Made by a program: the position numbers and the translations under genes. Shown here piece after piece: positions 50,631 to 59,852 of a stretch of DNA of 64,000 nucleotides. Every line of letters starts with the position of its first letter. The first letter of the stretch is position 1. Location of the stretch: assembly GCF_028679125.1 (NCBI RefSeq), contig NZ_JAJRCG010000002.1, forward strand, positions 1 to 64,000, written 5' to 3'. Under the pieces are notes generated by a model. The model made no database searches. It saw nothing but the letters and a program-made list of their open reading frames with translations, and was not told where the DNA came from. Origin of the DNA: Methanoregula sp. (lineage in GTDB: Archaea > Halobacteriota > Methanomicrobia > Methanomicrobiales > Methanospirillaceae).

Positions 50631-51730
50631 CGTCGAGACTTGAATTCTGGCAGGGCAACACGGCGTGTGCGGAAGGGGCGCTTGCAGCCGGATGTAATTT
50701 CTTCGGCGGCTATCCGATCACCCCCTCAACGGAAGTAGCCGAGCACATGGCGGCAAAGCTGCCGAAGAAAGGCGGGGTCTTCATCCAGATGGAGGACGAG
50801 ATCGCCTCCATGGCCTCGATCATCGGTGCCTCGTGGACCGGCGCCCGGGCAATGACCGCGACCAGCGGCCCCGGTTTCTCCCTCATGATGGAGAACATCG
50901 GGTTTGCCGCGATGACCGAGACTCCCTGCGTGGTCGTGAACGTCCAGCGGGGGGGTCCCTCCACCGGGCAGCCGACGATGTCGGCACAGGGCGATATGAT
51001 GCAGGTGCGATTCGGTTCGCATGGCGATTACGCGATCATCGCTCTCTGCCCGGCAAGCGTGCAGGAGATGTACGAGCTGACCGCGAAGGCCTTCAACCTC
51101 GCGGACAAGTACCGCGTCCCGGTCTTCCTGATGGCGGACGAGACGGTCGGCCATATGCGGGAGAAGATCCTCGTCCCCGACAAGGTCGAGCGAGTGGACA
51201 GAAAACCTCTTGCTGCCGATGCCCTTCCGTTCAAAGCGGATGCAGACCTGATCCCGGGCTTCGGGCAGTTCGGCACCGGGCACCACGTCCACGTCACCGG
51301 CCTCACCCATGACGAGCGTGGCTACCCGGCAACAACCAACCCGAAGCTGCACGCAGATCTCGTCAAACGGCTCGTCGACAAGATCGAGAATGCCCGCTAT
51401 GATATGGCGGACTACGACATCATCAATCCCGATGCCCACAAGGTCTTCGTTGCCTATGGCGGTCCGGTCCGGACGGTCCAGCAGGTGATGCATGACAGGA
51501 AGGACAAGGACATCGGGTTCCTCCGGATCCGTACCGTATGGCCGTTCCCGGAGAAGGCACTTGCGGCATTCAAAAATGCCCAGGCCTTCTTTGTCCCGGA
51601 GCTGAACCTTGGCCAGATGGCCCGCGAGATCGAGCGGCACGTGAAGGTGCCGGTTGTCAGCATCCCCAAGCTGGGCGGAGAGTTGCACACGCCCGCAGAA
51701 CTGATCGCAGCACTGGAGGCAAAGCGATGA
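50627..51730 (+). CDS. korA: 2-oxoglutarate:ferredoxin oxidoreductase, alpha subunit
   Basis: The 367-residue alpha subunit carries the pyrimidine-binding part of the thiamine diphosphate enzyme that in methanogens reductively carboxylates succinyl-CoA to 2-oxoglutarate. The motifs are QGNTACAEGALAAGCNFFGGYPITPSTEV, with GGYPITPST diagnostic for these enzymes, then TATSGPGFSLMMENIGFA and QRGGPSTGQPT. It begins with TTG at 50627, overlapping the korD stop as TTGA; no ATG fits. GGTG lies about 11 bases before. Confidence 0.94.
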   Translation: MTSRLEFWQGNTACAEGALAAGCNFFGGYPITPSTEVAEHMAAKLPKKGGVFIQMEDEIASMASIIGASWTGARAMTATSGPGFSLMMENIGFAAMTETPCVVVNVQRGGPSTGQPTMSAQGDMMQVRFGSHGDYAIIALCPASVQEMYELTAKAFNLADKYRVPVFLMADETVGHMREKILVPDKVERVDRKPLAADALPFKADADLIPGFGQFGTGHHVHVTGLTHDERGYPATTNPKLHADLVKRLVDKIENARYDMADYDIINPDAHKVFVAYGGPVRTVQQVMHDRKDKDIGFLRIRTVWPFPEKALAAFKNAQAFFVPELNLGQMAREIERHVKVPVVSIPKLGGELHTPAELIAALEAKR

Positions 51731-52515
51731 GTTACGAGGACTGGTTCCGGCAGGACCGGCTTCCGCATATTTACTGTGCGGGCTGCGGGAACGGGACGAT
51801 CATCAACTGTACCCTTGCCGCTGTTGACGAGATGGGCTGGAAGAAGGAGGAGACGATCTTTGTCTCCGGTATCGGCTGTTCGTCGCGGGCGCCCGGGTAC
51901 ATCCTCACCGACTCGCTCCACACGACCCACGGGAGGGCCCTGGCGTTTGCTACCGGTGTCAAGATGGCAAACCCGGATCTCCACGTGGTCGTGTTCACCG
52001 GGGACGGCGACCTTGCGGCCATTGGCGGCAACCATTTCATCCATGCCTGCCGGCGCAACATCGATCTCACGGTGGTCTGCATGAACAACCAGATCTATGG
52101 TATGACCGGCGGGCAGGGCAGCCCGACCACTCCTAAAGGATGCCTCTCGTCAACCACCCCCTACGGGTGCACCGAGATACCGTTCGATCTCTGCGAGCTT
52201 GCCACTGCTGCGGGGGCGAACTATGTCTCCCGCTGGACCTCGTACCACGTCAAGGAACTCGAGAAGGCGGTCAAGGTGGGGCTTGAGACCCCCGGCTTCT
52301 CGTTCATCGAGGCCCTTGTCCAGTGCCCCACCGCGTTCGGGCGCAGGAACAAGTTCCGGCAGGTGACCGATCATGTCGAGTACCTGAAGGTTCATTCCCT
52401 GCTCAAGGCAAAGCGCGACCGGATGCTTGAAGCGGGTGAGAAGATCCCCGAGGATATGTATGTTGTCGGGGAACTCACGAAAAGGAGCCGGCCTGCGATG
52501 GGGGTGAAACCATGA
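51727..52515 (+). CDS. korB: 2-oxoglutarate:ferredoxin oxidoreductase, beta subunit
   Basis: The 262-residue beta subunit binds the thiamine diphosphate pyrophosphate and the proximal Fe-S cluster. It shows HIYCAGCGNGTI, GIGCSSRAPGYILTDSLHTTHGRA, FTGDGDLAAIGGNHFIHA and the metal-binding MNNQIYGMTGGQGSPTTP. Its ATG overlaps the korA stop by 4 bases (ATGA). The Cys in CAGCGNG and the Cys of GIGC are cluster ligands in this family. Confidence 0.95.
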   Translation: MSYEDWFRQDRLPHIYCAGCGNGTIINCTLAAVDEMGWKKEETIFVSGIGCSSRAPGYILTDSLHTTHGRALAFATGVKMANPDLHVVVFTGDGDLAAIGGNHFIHACRRNIDLTVVCMNNQIYGMTGGQGSPTTPKGCLSSTTPYGCTEIPFDLCELATAAGANYVSRWTSYHVKELEKAVKVGLETPGFSFIEALVQCPTAFGRRNKFRQVTDHVEYLKVHSLLKAKRDRMLEAGEKIPEDMYVVGELTKRSRPAMGVKP

Positions 52516-53042
52516 GGAACGAGATCCGGTTCTCCGGTTTCGGCGGGCAGGGGATCATCCTCTCGGCTGTCATTCTTGGCCGTGCCGCTGTGATGTACGA
52601 CAACAAGTTTGCCGTCCAGACGCAGGTGTACGGGCCGGAGGCCCGGGGCGGTGCCTCGATGAGCCAGGTCGTCATTGACGATGCAGAGATCCTCTATCCC
52701 AAGGTGGCCAACCCGGATATCTACGTCATCATGTCGCAGGAAGGGTTTGAGAAGTACGGGGTTGGCGCACCGGAGTCCGCGGTGATGCTCGTCGACTCAT
52801 CGCTCGTCCACTCCCGCCCGAAGTGCCGGTGCATCGGGATCCCGGCAACGCAGGAGGCCAAGCAGACCCTGAAAAAAGATATTGTCGCAAACATCGTGAT
52901 GCTCGGGGCCCTTGTTGCCGCAACGCATATCGTAAGCGAGGAGTCGCTGAAGAAGGCGATCCTCGATTCCGTGCCAAAGGGAACAGAGGACCTTAACCTG
53001 AAAGCCATGCAGCTCGGCCTGCAGCTGGGGAAACAACCATGA
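52512..53042 (+). CDS. korC: 2-oxoglutarate:ferredoxin oxidoreductase, gamma subunit
   Basis: 176-residue gamma subunit of the same enzyme, with RFSGFGGQGIILSAVILGRAA at the start and QTQVYGPEARGGASMSQVVI near residue 35, both typical of the gamma domain that binds CoA-side surfaces of the complex. Its start overlaps the korB stop by 4 bases, and its own stop overlaps sucC by 4 bases. Confidence 0.94.
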   Translation: MRNEIRFSGFGGQGIILSAVILGRAAVMYDNKFAVQTQVYGPEARGGASMSQVVIDDAEILYPKVANPDIYVIMSQEGFEKYGVGAPESAVMLVDSSLVHSRPKCRCIGIPATQEAKQTLKKDIVANIVMLGALVAATHIVSEESLKKAILDSVPKGTEDLNLKAMQLGLQLGKQP

Positions 53043-54124
53043 AGTTACGCGAATACGAGGCAAAGAACGTATTACGGGAGGCCGGGATCCCCGTCCCGGC
53101 AGGATTCCTGATCCGATCGGCTGACGAACTCACTCCCCATCTCGGCGCACTGGGGGATGCGTTTGTCCTGAAGGCACAGGTGGACGTCGGCGGAAGGGGC
53201 AAGGCCGGTGGTATCCTGATGGCAGGAAAGGCCGATGGCACGAAGGTGGCAACGGAACTCTTCGGCAAACAGATCAAGGGCCTGCCCGTGAAGGAAGTCC
53301 TCGCTGAGCAGCGGCTCGATATCCGGCACGAGTATTACCTCTCGATCACGGTGGACCGGTCGAGCAAGCAGCCGCTCATCCTCTTCACCGAGGCCGGCGG
53401 GGTCGAGATCGAGATCACTGCAAAGGAGCACCCGGAACTGATCAGGAACGTGGTTGCGAATCCCCTCATGAAGGATCTCCCGCCCTTCATGATCCGGGAA
53501 CTTATCGGAACGGCTCCCAAAGAGATCGGTCCTGTCATCAACAAGCTCTACCGGATCTTCATCGAGAAAGACGCACTCCTTGCCGAGATCAACCCGCTGG
53601 TGACAACCCCGGGCGGCGTCTTTGCTGCCGATGCGAAGATCATTGTCGACGACAACGCGCTTGGCCGGCAGGGGATCACGGTCAACCGCGACCTCTCGGA
53701 ACGCGAGCGGGAAGCCGAGAAGCACGGCTTCTCCTATGTCGAACTTGACGGTGCCATAGGCGTGATCGGCAACGGTGCCGGGCTCACGATGGCAACCCTC
53801 GACCTTATCGAGTATTATGGCGGGAAGGCAGCCAACTTCCTCGATGTCGGTGGCGGGGCTGAGAGTGAGCGTGTGATGAACGCGGTCCGGCTCGTTGCCA
53901 GTGTTCCCACGGTGAAGGTCATCGTTGTGAACCTGCTGGGCGGGATTACGAAATGCGATGAGGTGGCAAAGGGCATCATCGCTGCGGGGATTTCCCAGAA
54001 AGTGATCGTCCGGCTTGCCGGTACGAACGAGGCGGAAGGGCGAAGACTCCTCTCCGAGAAGGGCTACGAGATGCTCGACACGATGGATCTCGTTGTCAGG
54101 AAGGCTGTGCAGGTGACCGCATGA
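53039..54124 (+). CDS. sucC: Succinyl-CoA synthetase, beta subunit
   Basis: ATP-grasp subunit (361 residues) that with SucD makes succinyl-CoA from succinate, CoA and ATP, providing the substrate for KOR in the reductive direction. Family features are the N-terminal MKLREYEAKNVLREAGIPVP, the ATP-grasp VLKAQVDVGGRGKAGGI, the metal-binding ALLAEINPLVTTPGG, and the C-terminal flavodoxin-like LDVGGGAESERV with VNLLGGITKCDEVAKGI. It is slightly shorter than bacterial SucC (about 385). It overlaps korC and sucD by 4 bases each. Confidence 0.95.
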   Translation: MKLREYEAKNVLREAGIPVPAGFLIRSADELTPHLGALGDAFVLKAQVDVGGRGKAGGILMAGKADGTKVATELFGKQIKGLPVKEVLAEQRLDIRHEYYLSITVDRSSKQPLILFTEAGGVEIEITAKEHPELIRNVVANPLMKDLPPFMIRELIGTAPKEIGPVINKLYRIFIEKDALLAEINPLVTTPGGVFAADAKIIVDDNALGRQGITVNRDLSEREREAEKHGFSYVELDGAIGVIGNGAGLTMATLDLIEYYGGKAANFLDVGGGAESERVMNAVRLVASVPTVKVIVVNLLGGITKCDEVAKGIIAAGISQKVIVRLAGTNEAEGRRLLSEKGYEMLDTMDLVVRKAVQVTA

Positions 54125-54999
54125 TCTACGGCGACAAGAACACGGGGATTCTGGTGCAGGGTGCAACCGGCAGGCAGGGCGAGTTCCATATCGGCCTGAT
54201 GAACGCGTATGCAAAACAGGTGGGCGGAAAAGGCGTCGTTGCCGGTGTTACGCCCGGCAAGGGCGGCCAGCAGGTGCACGGTGTCCCGGTGTACAACACC
54301 GTAAAGGAAGCGATGAAGCACCACGATATCGGTGCCGCGGTCATCTTTGTCCCGGCCGGGGCAGCAGCTGATGCAATCATGGAAGAGGCGAATGCCGGGA
54401 TCACGGTCATCAGCTGCATCACCGAGCACATCCCCGTACAGGATACCATGCGGGCGATCGCGTATGCCCGGATGGAAGGCGCAAGCGTGATCGGCCCCAA
54501 CTGCCCCGGGCTCCTCTCGCCCGGCGAGGTGAAGATGGGGATCATGCCCTCCGGCCTGTTCATGCGGGGGAACGTGGGTGTCATCTCACGGTCGGGAACC
54601 CTCACCTATGAGGTCGTGGACGAGCTCACCCGGGCCGGTATCGGCCAGAGCACGGTGGTCGGTATCGGCGGCGACCCGGTTATCGGCCAGACCTTTGCAG
54701 ATGTCCTTGAGCGCTTCGAGAACGATCCCCAGACCAAAGCTGTTGTCCTGGTTGGCGAAGTCGGTGGCAACCTCGAAGAGGAAGGAGCAAAATCCACGAA
54801 CCTCCCTATCGTCTCGTATATTGCCGGTGTATCCGCCCCTCCGGACAAGCGGATGGGTCACGCGGGTGCCATTGTCGAGGGCGGCGAAGGGGATGCCCGC
54901 TCCAAGATTGCCCGGCTCAAAAAGCACGGCATACCGGTAGCGTCCCGTGTCTCCGAGATTCCGGAGATGGTGCGGGAACTGTTCCGGTGCAGGTGTTAA
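54121..54999 (+). CDS. sucD: Succinyl-CoA synthetase, alpha subunit
   Basis: The 292-residue alpha subunit binds CoA through GATGRQGEFHIGLMNAY and carries the phosphorylated catalytic histidine in KRMGHAGAIVEGGEGDA (about residues 242-258). The middle has GPNCPGLLSPGEVKMGIMPSG and GVISRSGTLTYEVVDEL. Length is normal. It is the last gene of the fum-kor-suc operon and is followed by a T-run at 55009-55019. Confidence 0.96.
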   Translation: MIYGDKNTGILVQGATGRQGEFHIGLMNAYAKQVGGKGVVAGVTPGKGGQQVHGVPVYNTVKEAMKHHDIGAAVIFVPAGAAADAIMEEANAGITVISCITEHIPVQDTMRAIAYARMEGASVIGPNCPGLLSPGEVKMGIMPSGLFMRGNVGVISRSGTLTYEVVDELTRAGIGQSTVVGIGGDPVIGQTFADVLERFENDPQTKAVVLVGEVGGNLEEEGAKSTNLPIVSYIAGVSAPPDKRMGHAGAIVEGGEGDARSKIARLKKHGIPVASRVSEIPEMVRELFRCRC

Positions 55000-55008
55000 T
55001 TCAGGCTC

Positions 55009-55019
55009 TCTTTTTTTTT
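55009..55019 (+). terminator. T-run terminator of the fum-kor-suc operon
   Basis: Nine to eleven consecutive pyrimidines, mainly T (CTTTTTTTTT), start 10 bases after the sucD stop. Confidence 0.5.
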
Positions 55020-55026
55020 AAAATAT

Positions 55027-55389
55027 TCAGGTATTTTTCCGGTACTCGACATATTCGATCACCGTACCCTCAGGGTGGCGCACGGTCATGTTCATCCCGG
55101 TTGGCACCTGTTGCGGTGGACGTATAACGGTTGCCCCGTGTCCCGTCAGGAACCGGTAGTACTCTTCAATGGAATCGACAAGGAACGTTGCGGATGTTGA
55201 CCGGAACGGACGGAGTGACTCATCCGTACCGGCAATGATGAGGATGTTCTGGACCTGCGCAAGTTCCAGCCCGATCGCCGGCATTGCAAACCGTATGCCT
55301 GCGTGTGTACCGGTAATGTCTTCGTAAAACCGGAGTGTCTCGTCAAGGGTGTTGGTATAGACCCGTGTAAGGGTTTTGAGAATTTTCAT
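55027..55389 (-). CDS. VOC (glyoxalase/bleomycin-resistance fold) protein
   Basis: 120 residues with the paired beta-alpha-beta-beta-beta units of the vicinal oxygen chelate fold: LTRVYTNTLDETLRFYEDIT in the first and FLVDSIEEYYRFLTGHGATVIRPP then VRHPEGTVIEYVEYRK in the second. It lacks the usual first metal-binding His (VYTN where many have H), while the final Glu (IEYVEY) is present. The substrate is unknown. It converges on sucD with only 27 bases between the stops. Confidence 0.82.
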   Translation of the reverse strand: MKILKTLTRVYTNTLDETLRFYEDITGTHAGIRFAMPAIGLELAQVQNILIIAGTDESLRPFRSTSATFLVDSIEEYYRFLTGHGATVIRPPQQVPTGMNMTVRHPEGTVIEYVEYRKNT

Positions 55390-55432
55390 TATCAGGATAT
55401 AGGGTAGTATTCGGAATAAACCCCTGCGGCTT

Positions 55433-56806
55433 TTAGTCCAGTTCCTCAGCAGTCTTCCTCAATAATGCGGCCACCATCTTCCGGAATGCCGCAGGCTCTA
55501 TTGCAGACGCCTCGTGCCGGTCAAAGACCATGATCCGGTCGGCCTGTGCAATCAGCGTGTCCATGGCACAGGCAGCAAAGACCAGCGCGGTATCCCCCAT
55601 CTTGTCCCGGGCCTGCCCCAGGACCTCGCACAGCGGCGTGATCTCCTCCTTCTGGAGACAGCTCTTCACGAGCAGGTTGGGAGCAGCCCGGTCCTCATCA
55701 ATGATGAGCAGGGGAGCATGACGGGTGATCGCGCTCTGGACCTGGTGTGCCATGGTCATCGACCCGCTCCCCATGCCATGTACAGACCGGACGGTCCCGC
55801 TCACGCCCGGTGGCAGGGAGTGGAAGAACATGCTGATGTCGGCACCGGCAAGTCCCATGTTGGTTGATTCAGCAATGCAGGCTCCTCTCTCCGTGACGAC
55901 ACGTTCCCGGCCATCCTGTGGTGCATGGTCGTCCATACCGGCAAGGATCCCTTCAAGGAACGTGCTCTTGCCCTGCGCATTCGACCCGGCGATGGCAAGG
56001 ACTTCCTTCTGCCGGATCCCCAGACCCGTCACCGTCCGGTTGCTGGCCGGCAGGACAATTTCCACCGGATCGAGTTCCTGCGGGCAGTTGAAGGGGATGT
56101 TTACTCCGGTTTTTGGCCCGGCAACCCGGAAGAAACAGCGGTGGTGCGTCAGCGTCCGGGCAAGCCGCGAACCGTCGCCGACAAAGGAGACGAGCCCCCG
56201 GTTACGGAGCATCCCGCGCAGCATCTTCTGGTCAAGGGAGGTGAGCCACGCGGATTTGAGCAGCGGGAGCGGGGTCTTTTGGACACTGGTGCTGATCGCA
56301 TCTGCGAGATCAGACAGCATCTGTACGATCTGCGGTGCCTCAAGCCCGGTACGGTTGTCCGGGCAGGGAAGTGCACCGCGGATGACAAGGTGGACTCCCT
56401 CATGGTCGCAATAGTTCCTGCTGTCCGCTTTCCAGAGATGCGATGCAACTGCATCATCTGCATGGATAATGGTATACGGCTCGATGGTATCCCGGCAGCG
56501 CGGGGAGAACTGCGTCCCTTTCCCGTAAAGAGGCCCGAGCTCCGGCACGCGCTCTGCCGACTCCTTGATCCTCTCGATCAGGATGCAGGCCCCACCATCC
56601 GCCCCGACCGGATCAAGCGCAGTCTCCGCGAGCAGATCCCTCCGGATGAGAAGGGGGAAACTGAACTGGAGAGCTTCGCGATCAAAAGACGTGATGAGGA
56701 ACGTGGTGATTCCGGGCAGGATATGGGGCGTGTCGATAGCGGACGATTCCCCGGTGTAGGAAGATACGAATGCGTCAAGAATTCTGTCCCACCCGCACGT
56801 CTCCAT
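55433..56806 (-). CDS. Predicted ATPase of the ABC class (COG3044 type)
   Basis: 457 residues of an unusual ABC-like ATPase family with no transporter partner. Walker A is AGSNAQGKSTFLEGI near residue 278. Walker B is PLLIIDEDRAAPNLLV near 372; the expected catalytic Glu position holds DED. The signature-like region is SVHGMGSGSMTMAHQV. The N-terminal 240 residues form a separate domain conserved in the family, and the C-terminus contains DRIMVFDRHEASAIEP. Related proteins in protists bind RNA, but the archaeal role is not known. It is a lone minus-strand gene downstream of the Fe-S membrane gene. Confidence 0.8.
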   Translation of the reverse strand: METCGWDRILDAFVSSYTGESSAIDTPHILPGITTFLITSFDREALQFSFPLLIRRDLLAETALDPVGADGGACILIERIKESAERVPELGPLYGKGTQFSPRCRDTIEPYTIIHADDAVASHLWKADSRNYCDHEGVHLVIRGALPCPDNRTGLEAPQIVQMLSDLADAISTSVQKTPLPLLKSAWLTSLDQKMLRGMLRNRGLVSFVGDGSRLARTLTHHRCFFRVAGPKTGVNIPFNCPQELDPVEIVLPASNRTVTGLGIRQKEVLAIAGSNAQGKSTFLEGILAGMDDHAPQDGRERVVTERGACIAESTNMGLAGADISMFFHSLPPGVSGTVRSVHGMGSGSMTMAHQVQSAITRHAPLLIIDEDRAAPNLLVKSCLQKEEITPLCEVLGQARDKMGDTALVFAACAMDTLIAQADRIMVFDRHEASAIEPAAFRKMVAALLRKTAEELD

Positions 56807-56866
56807 AGATGTTCATGCGTGCGGGGACAAAAAAAGTCTTGGGGGCGGCGGAACCGCCAGCCTCAT

Positions 56867-58102
56867 TCAGTGACGGTAACGGATCGCACCGCGTACGTGG
56901 CATGCATCTGTGCATCGTCCGCAGAGATAGCATTCCCGTTTTGTATCATCCCTGCCGGCTGCGTGAGCCGGGCATACCGTCTCGCACTTCTTGCAGAGAA
57001 CGCAGGTTTCAGTACGCCGCAGCTTCAGGAAGCTGAACCCTGCCATCAGGGAGAAGAGTGCCCCAAAGGGACAGATCATCCGGCAGACCGGGCGGTATAC
57101 GAAGACGGAGAGCAGGATGAGCGCTGCCGCAACCACGAGTGCCGCGGAGACCGTGAGGGAGAAGAGCTCGTACAGCCCGGTATACGCCATCAGATCCACG
57201 AGACATACTGCTGCAAGGATTGTCGCTGCAAGGACCGCGAGCCGGATCATTTCCATGCTCCTGGTACTGGCAAGTTCGATCTTCTTCGCTGGCACGGCAT
57301 ATGCGAGTTCCTGGATCGATCCGACCGGGCAGATATGGCCGCAAAATGTCCGGCCTACGATGAGCGTGATAACGATGACCGCACAGAGGATGATGATTGC
57401 AGGCGAGAGGGCCGTTGCTCCGGTTATCGTGTTGATAATGCCGATAAACTCCAGGGGCATGATCGGCGCCAGGAAGACAAAACCGGTGAGCGTGCTCTCT
57501 GCTGCCAGCACCAGGATGATGCGCCGGGTCATCACGCCGGCGTGCCAGAGATATGCCGCGAGCAGCGTGCCTGCCACCAGGTAGATGAGGGCAAAGATCA
57601 TGCCGGCAGCTTCGCTCCCGCTCAGGATACAGGTGGCCATCAGCGATATCCCGAGTGCAAAGAGGGCGGAAAGGGCAAGAGCCGGGGCGGTTTTATCGAT
57701 CTTTATCCCCCCGATCCCTTTCCTGATACTGAAGTAGAGCACAGCACTGATCAGGGCAAAGAGGATCGCTCCTGCTATCATGACCGGGGTACTGAGCGAG
57801 TCAAAAAGACCAAACCCCGTTGAATTCTGTACGGTGGTTGGAGTTGTAGTGGCAGTTGTTGTATCCACTGCGTTTGTCGGGGGCGATTGTCCGCTCCCGC
57901 TCGGTCCCGCTGCTGATGACCCGGATCCTGCGGTATAGTCGCAGAGAGAGTTCCCGTCTGCATCGGTGAAAAGGAAACACCTGCCGGGAGATGTGCAGCC
58001 CCCGATACCCTTGGGGCAGACTGCGGCGCAGGCCGGATAAACCATTCCTGCTGTCACGAGGCCAGTTGCGATGTATTTTCGGATGGATTTGGTAATTTTC
58101 AT
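56867..58102 (-). CDS. Membrane-bound 4Fe-4S protein (NapH/NosR/YccM-like)
   Basis: 411 residues. A signal segment (residues 10-26) precedes a short Cys-rich extracytoplasmic part (CPKGIGGCTSPGRC) and a Thr-rich linker (residues 60-95). About eight membrane helices follow, then the inner motifs CGHICPVGSIQEL near 275 and CRMICPFGALF near 355. The cytoplasmic end carries two ferredoxin-type sites, CVLCKKCETVCP and CYLCGRCTDACHV. Such proteins move electrons across the membrane between quinol-like or ferredoxin donors and extracellular acceptors. The partner cannot be told from context. Confidence 0.85.
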   Translation of the reverse strand: MKITKSIRKYIATGLVTAGMVYPACAAVCPKGIGGCTSPGRCFLFTDADGNSLCDYTAGSGSSAAGPSGSGQSPPTNAVDTTTATTTPTTVQNSTGFGLFDSLSTPVMIAGAILFALISAVLYFSIRKGIGGIKIDKTAPALALSALFALGISLMATCILSGSEAAGMIFALIYLVAGTLLAAYLWHAGVMTRRIILVLAAESTLTGFVFLAPIMPLEFIGIINTITGATALSPAIIILCAVIVITLIVGRTFCGHICPVGSIQELAYAVPAKKIELASTRSMEMIRLAVLAATILAAVCLVDLMAYTGLYELFSLTVSAALVVAAALILLSVFVYRPVCRMICPFGALFSLMAGFSFLKLRRTETCVLCKKCETVCPAHAAGRDDTKRECYLCGRCTDACHVRGAIRYRH

Positions 58103-58357
58103 AGCTGATCGCCCCGCTGATATTTTTCCGGAGTATGTTCACCAGAGAGCCCGTGACCTATATAGAATGAGTGTATATATTGGAGTGAATACTGATCGGC
58201 TCAGGTGATAATTTTCACGTTTACCATCCTCTTATTTTATATAACCCTTCAAAATTACCGGAATCTTCCGGCCGGAAGAACCCTGTTCCATAACCCGCGG
58301 TGTTCGTTACGGGAATGGTTATACGGATCGCCGGCGTAATGCTGTGCACTGTTACCC

Positions 58358-59752
58358 ATGTCCGCCACCCAGTATTTCCCCATCCTCCCGGAGTTGTTTG
58401 CCCATGCCTGCGATACCGTCACCAAACGCGTATCGCAGCTGCCGTTTCTCCGGGGAGGTGTCAATGTCACCGGAGAACTGGTCGGGGTAACCATGGAATG
58501 CCTCAATGCCGAACCCACCCATACCCTCGCCCTCACCACCCCGCGCGATGCCCCGGCAGAAGTTGACCCCGGGCTCGACCGGTGTCTTGAACAGCGCCTT
58601 GGTGTCCCGGGAAAGCCGGTTGTTGACATCATTGCCGACGTATTATGCAGTGCAGGCATCGCCGAAATGACCGAGATCATTGACCGGCACCTGCACAAAC
58701 CCCGGAAAGCGATCCGCCTGGTTCCCCCGTGGATCTGGCATATCGCGTCAACCATGGCGCCTTCGGTAAGGCTCGGGGAATCCGGCGATGGTTCTTCGCT
58801 GTCATGGCTCGATACATGCCCGGTATGCCGGACCGGCATCCTGGAACGGGTTGTCGGAAAACAACTCTTTGGCATTCCTCACACGGATTTCTATATGGCC
58901 TGCACCAGCTGCGGTGCAAAATTCATTCCGGTTGGCACAGCATTCCGGCTGGTATCCATTGCCACGATCCGCGACCCGCTCTGGAAGAAACATCTTGACA
59001 AGACCTATCCTCCGGAGACCTGGGCCACTATTGCGCGTGGTACCGGTTCAAGTCGTATCACGGAACGGCGCCCGGTTGAAAAGAGATCCGGTGGCCCGGC
59101 GCTGAAAACCCCCCATGTACCTCAGGCACTGCCTGCCGCATCGGTCATGCTCACCCCGTTGTCTGATGGGTCATTTGCGGTTCCCATAGCGGGAAAGACC
59201 CAGTATTTCCGCCCGATCGGTGTGAAGTTTACCGGCGGGCTCCGGGAAGATGCGTTCTCCCGGGTCCAGAAGACCCTGGCCGAACTCCTTGCAGATCCGG
59301 CCTATGTGCACCTGAAAGATCCGGTCAATGCAAAATATTCCCGGTATCTCACCATGCCGGTCGGACTCTTCCTCTCCCAGCTCAAGGAACGGTTCGACCC
59401 GTTCTACCGGGAGTTCCTCAACTCCTACGGGGATGATAAATACGGGTCGTTCATGGCCGAGCGTTCCGGGGAAACGGAAAAAACAGGTGTCATGATCGTT
59501 GTCGTGAAACGGGGGCTCTACATGGTCGTGGAGTCCCCCGGTCCTGTCGGCGCCGCTATCAGCAACCACTTCGGGAGGGTTGGGGCGGATGACTGTCTCC
59601 TCACGGGCGATCCGGCCCGGTGCCGGGTCAATGCCCTCCTCTGCAACAACCGGAAAGAAGCCGGGCTCTATTTCCACTCCGCGGACCGGGAAGATGAGCG
59701 GCTCATGCTCCTGCATGCCATTGAAACCCTCCTGCATCCCGGAGAATCCTGA
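58358..59752 (+). CDS. Uncharacterised protein with zinc-ribbon insert
   Basis: Not recognised. 464 residues. A treble-clef or ribbon-like unit lies at about residues 152-187: CPVCRTGILERVVGKQLFG then CTSCGAKFIPVG. The N-terminal part (residues 1-140) and the C-terminal third look globular (FRPIGVKFTGGLREDAF, FYREFLNSYGDDKYGSFMAE, VVVKRGLYMVVESPGPVGA). A Pro-rich linker separates the parts (about 225-260). The start has no Shine-Dalgarno, so the message may be leaderless. It precedes the PH-like zinc-ribbon gene by 100 bases on the same strand. Confidence 0.7.
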   Translation: MSATQYFPILPELFAHACDTVTKRVSQLPFLRGGVNVTGELVGVTMECLNAEPTHTLALTTPRDAPAEVDPGLDRCLEQRLGVPGKPVVDIIADVLCSAGIAEMTEIIDRHLHKPRKAIRLVPPWIWHIASTMAPSVRLGESGDGSSLSWLDTCPVCRTGILERVVGKQLFGIPHTDFYMACTSCGAKFIPVGTAFRLVSIATIRDPLWKKHLDKTYPPETWATIARGTGSSRITERRPVEKRSGGPALKTPHVPQALPAASVMLTPLSDGSFAVPIAGKTQYFRPIGVKFTGGLREDAFSRVQKTLAELLADPAYVHLKDPVNAKYSRYLTMPVGLFLSQLKERFDPFYREFLNSYGDDKYGSFMAERSGETEKTGVMIVVVKRGLYMVVESPGPVGAAISNHFGRVGADDCLLTGDPARCRVNALLCNNRKEAGLYFHSADREDERLMLLHAIETLLHPGES

Positions 59753-59852
59753 ACAACCGGAGCAGCGGGCAATTACAGGATCAGAGAATTTTTCATATCT
59801 GATGAGAACATTATAGTTAACCAGTCCGGATATCGGGAAACGGAGTTCACGG

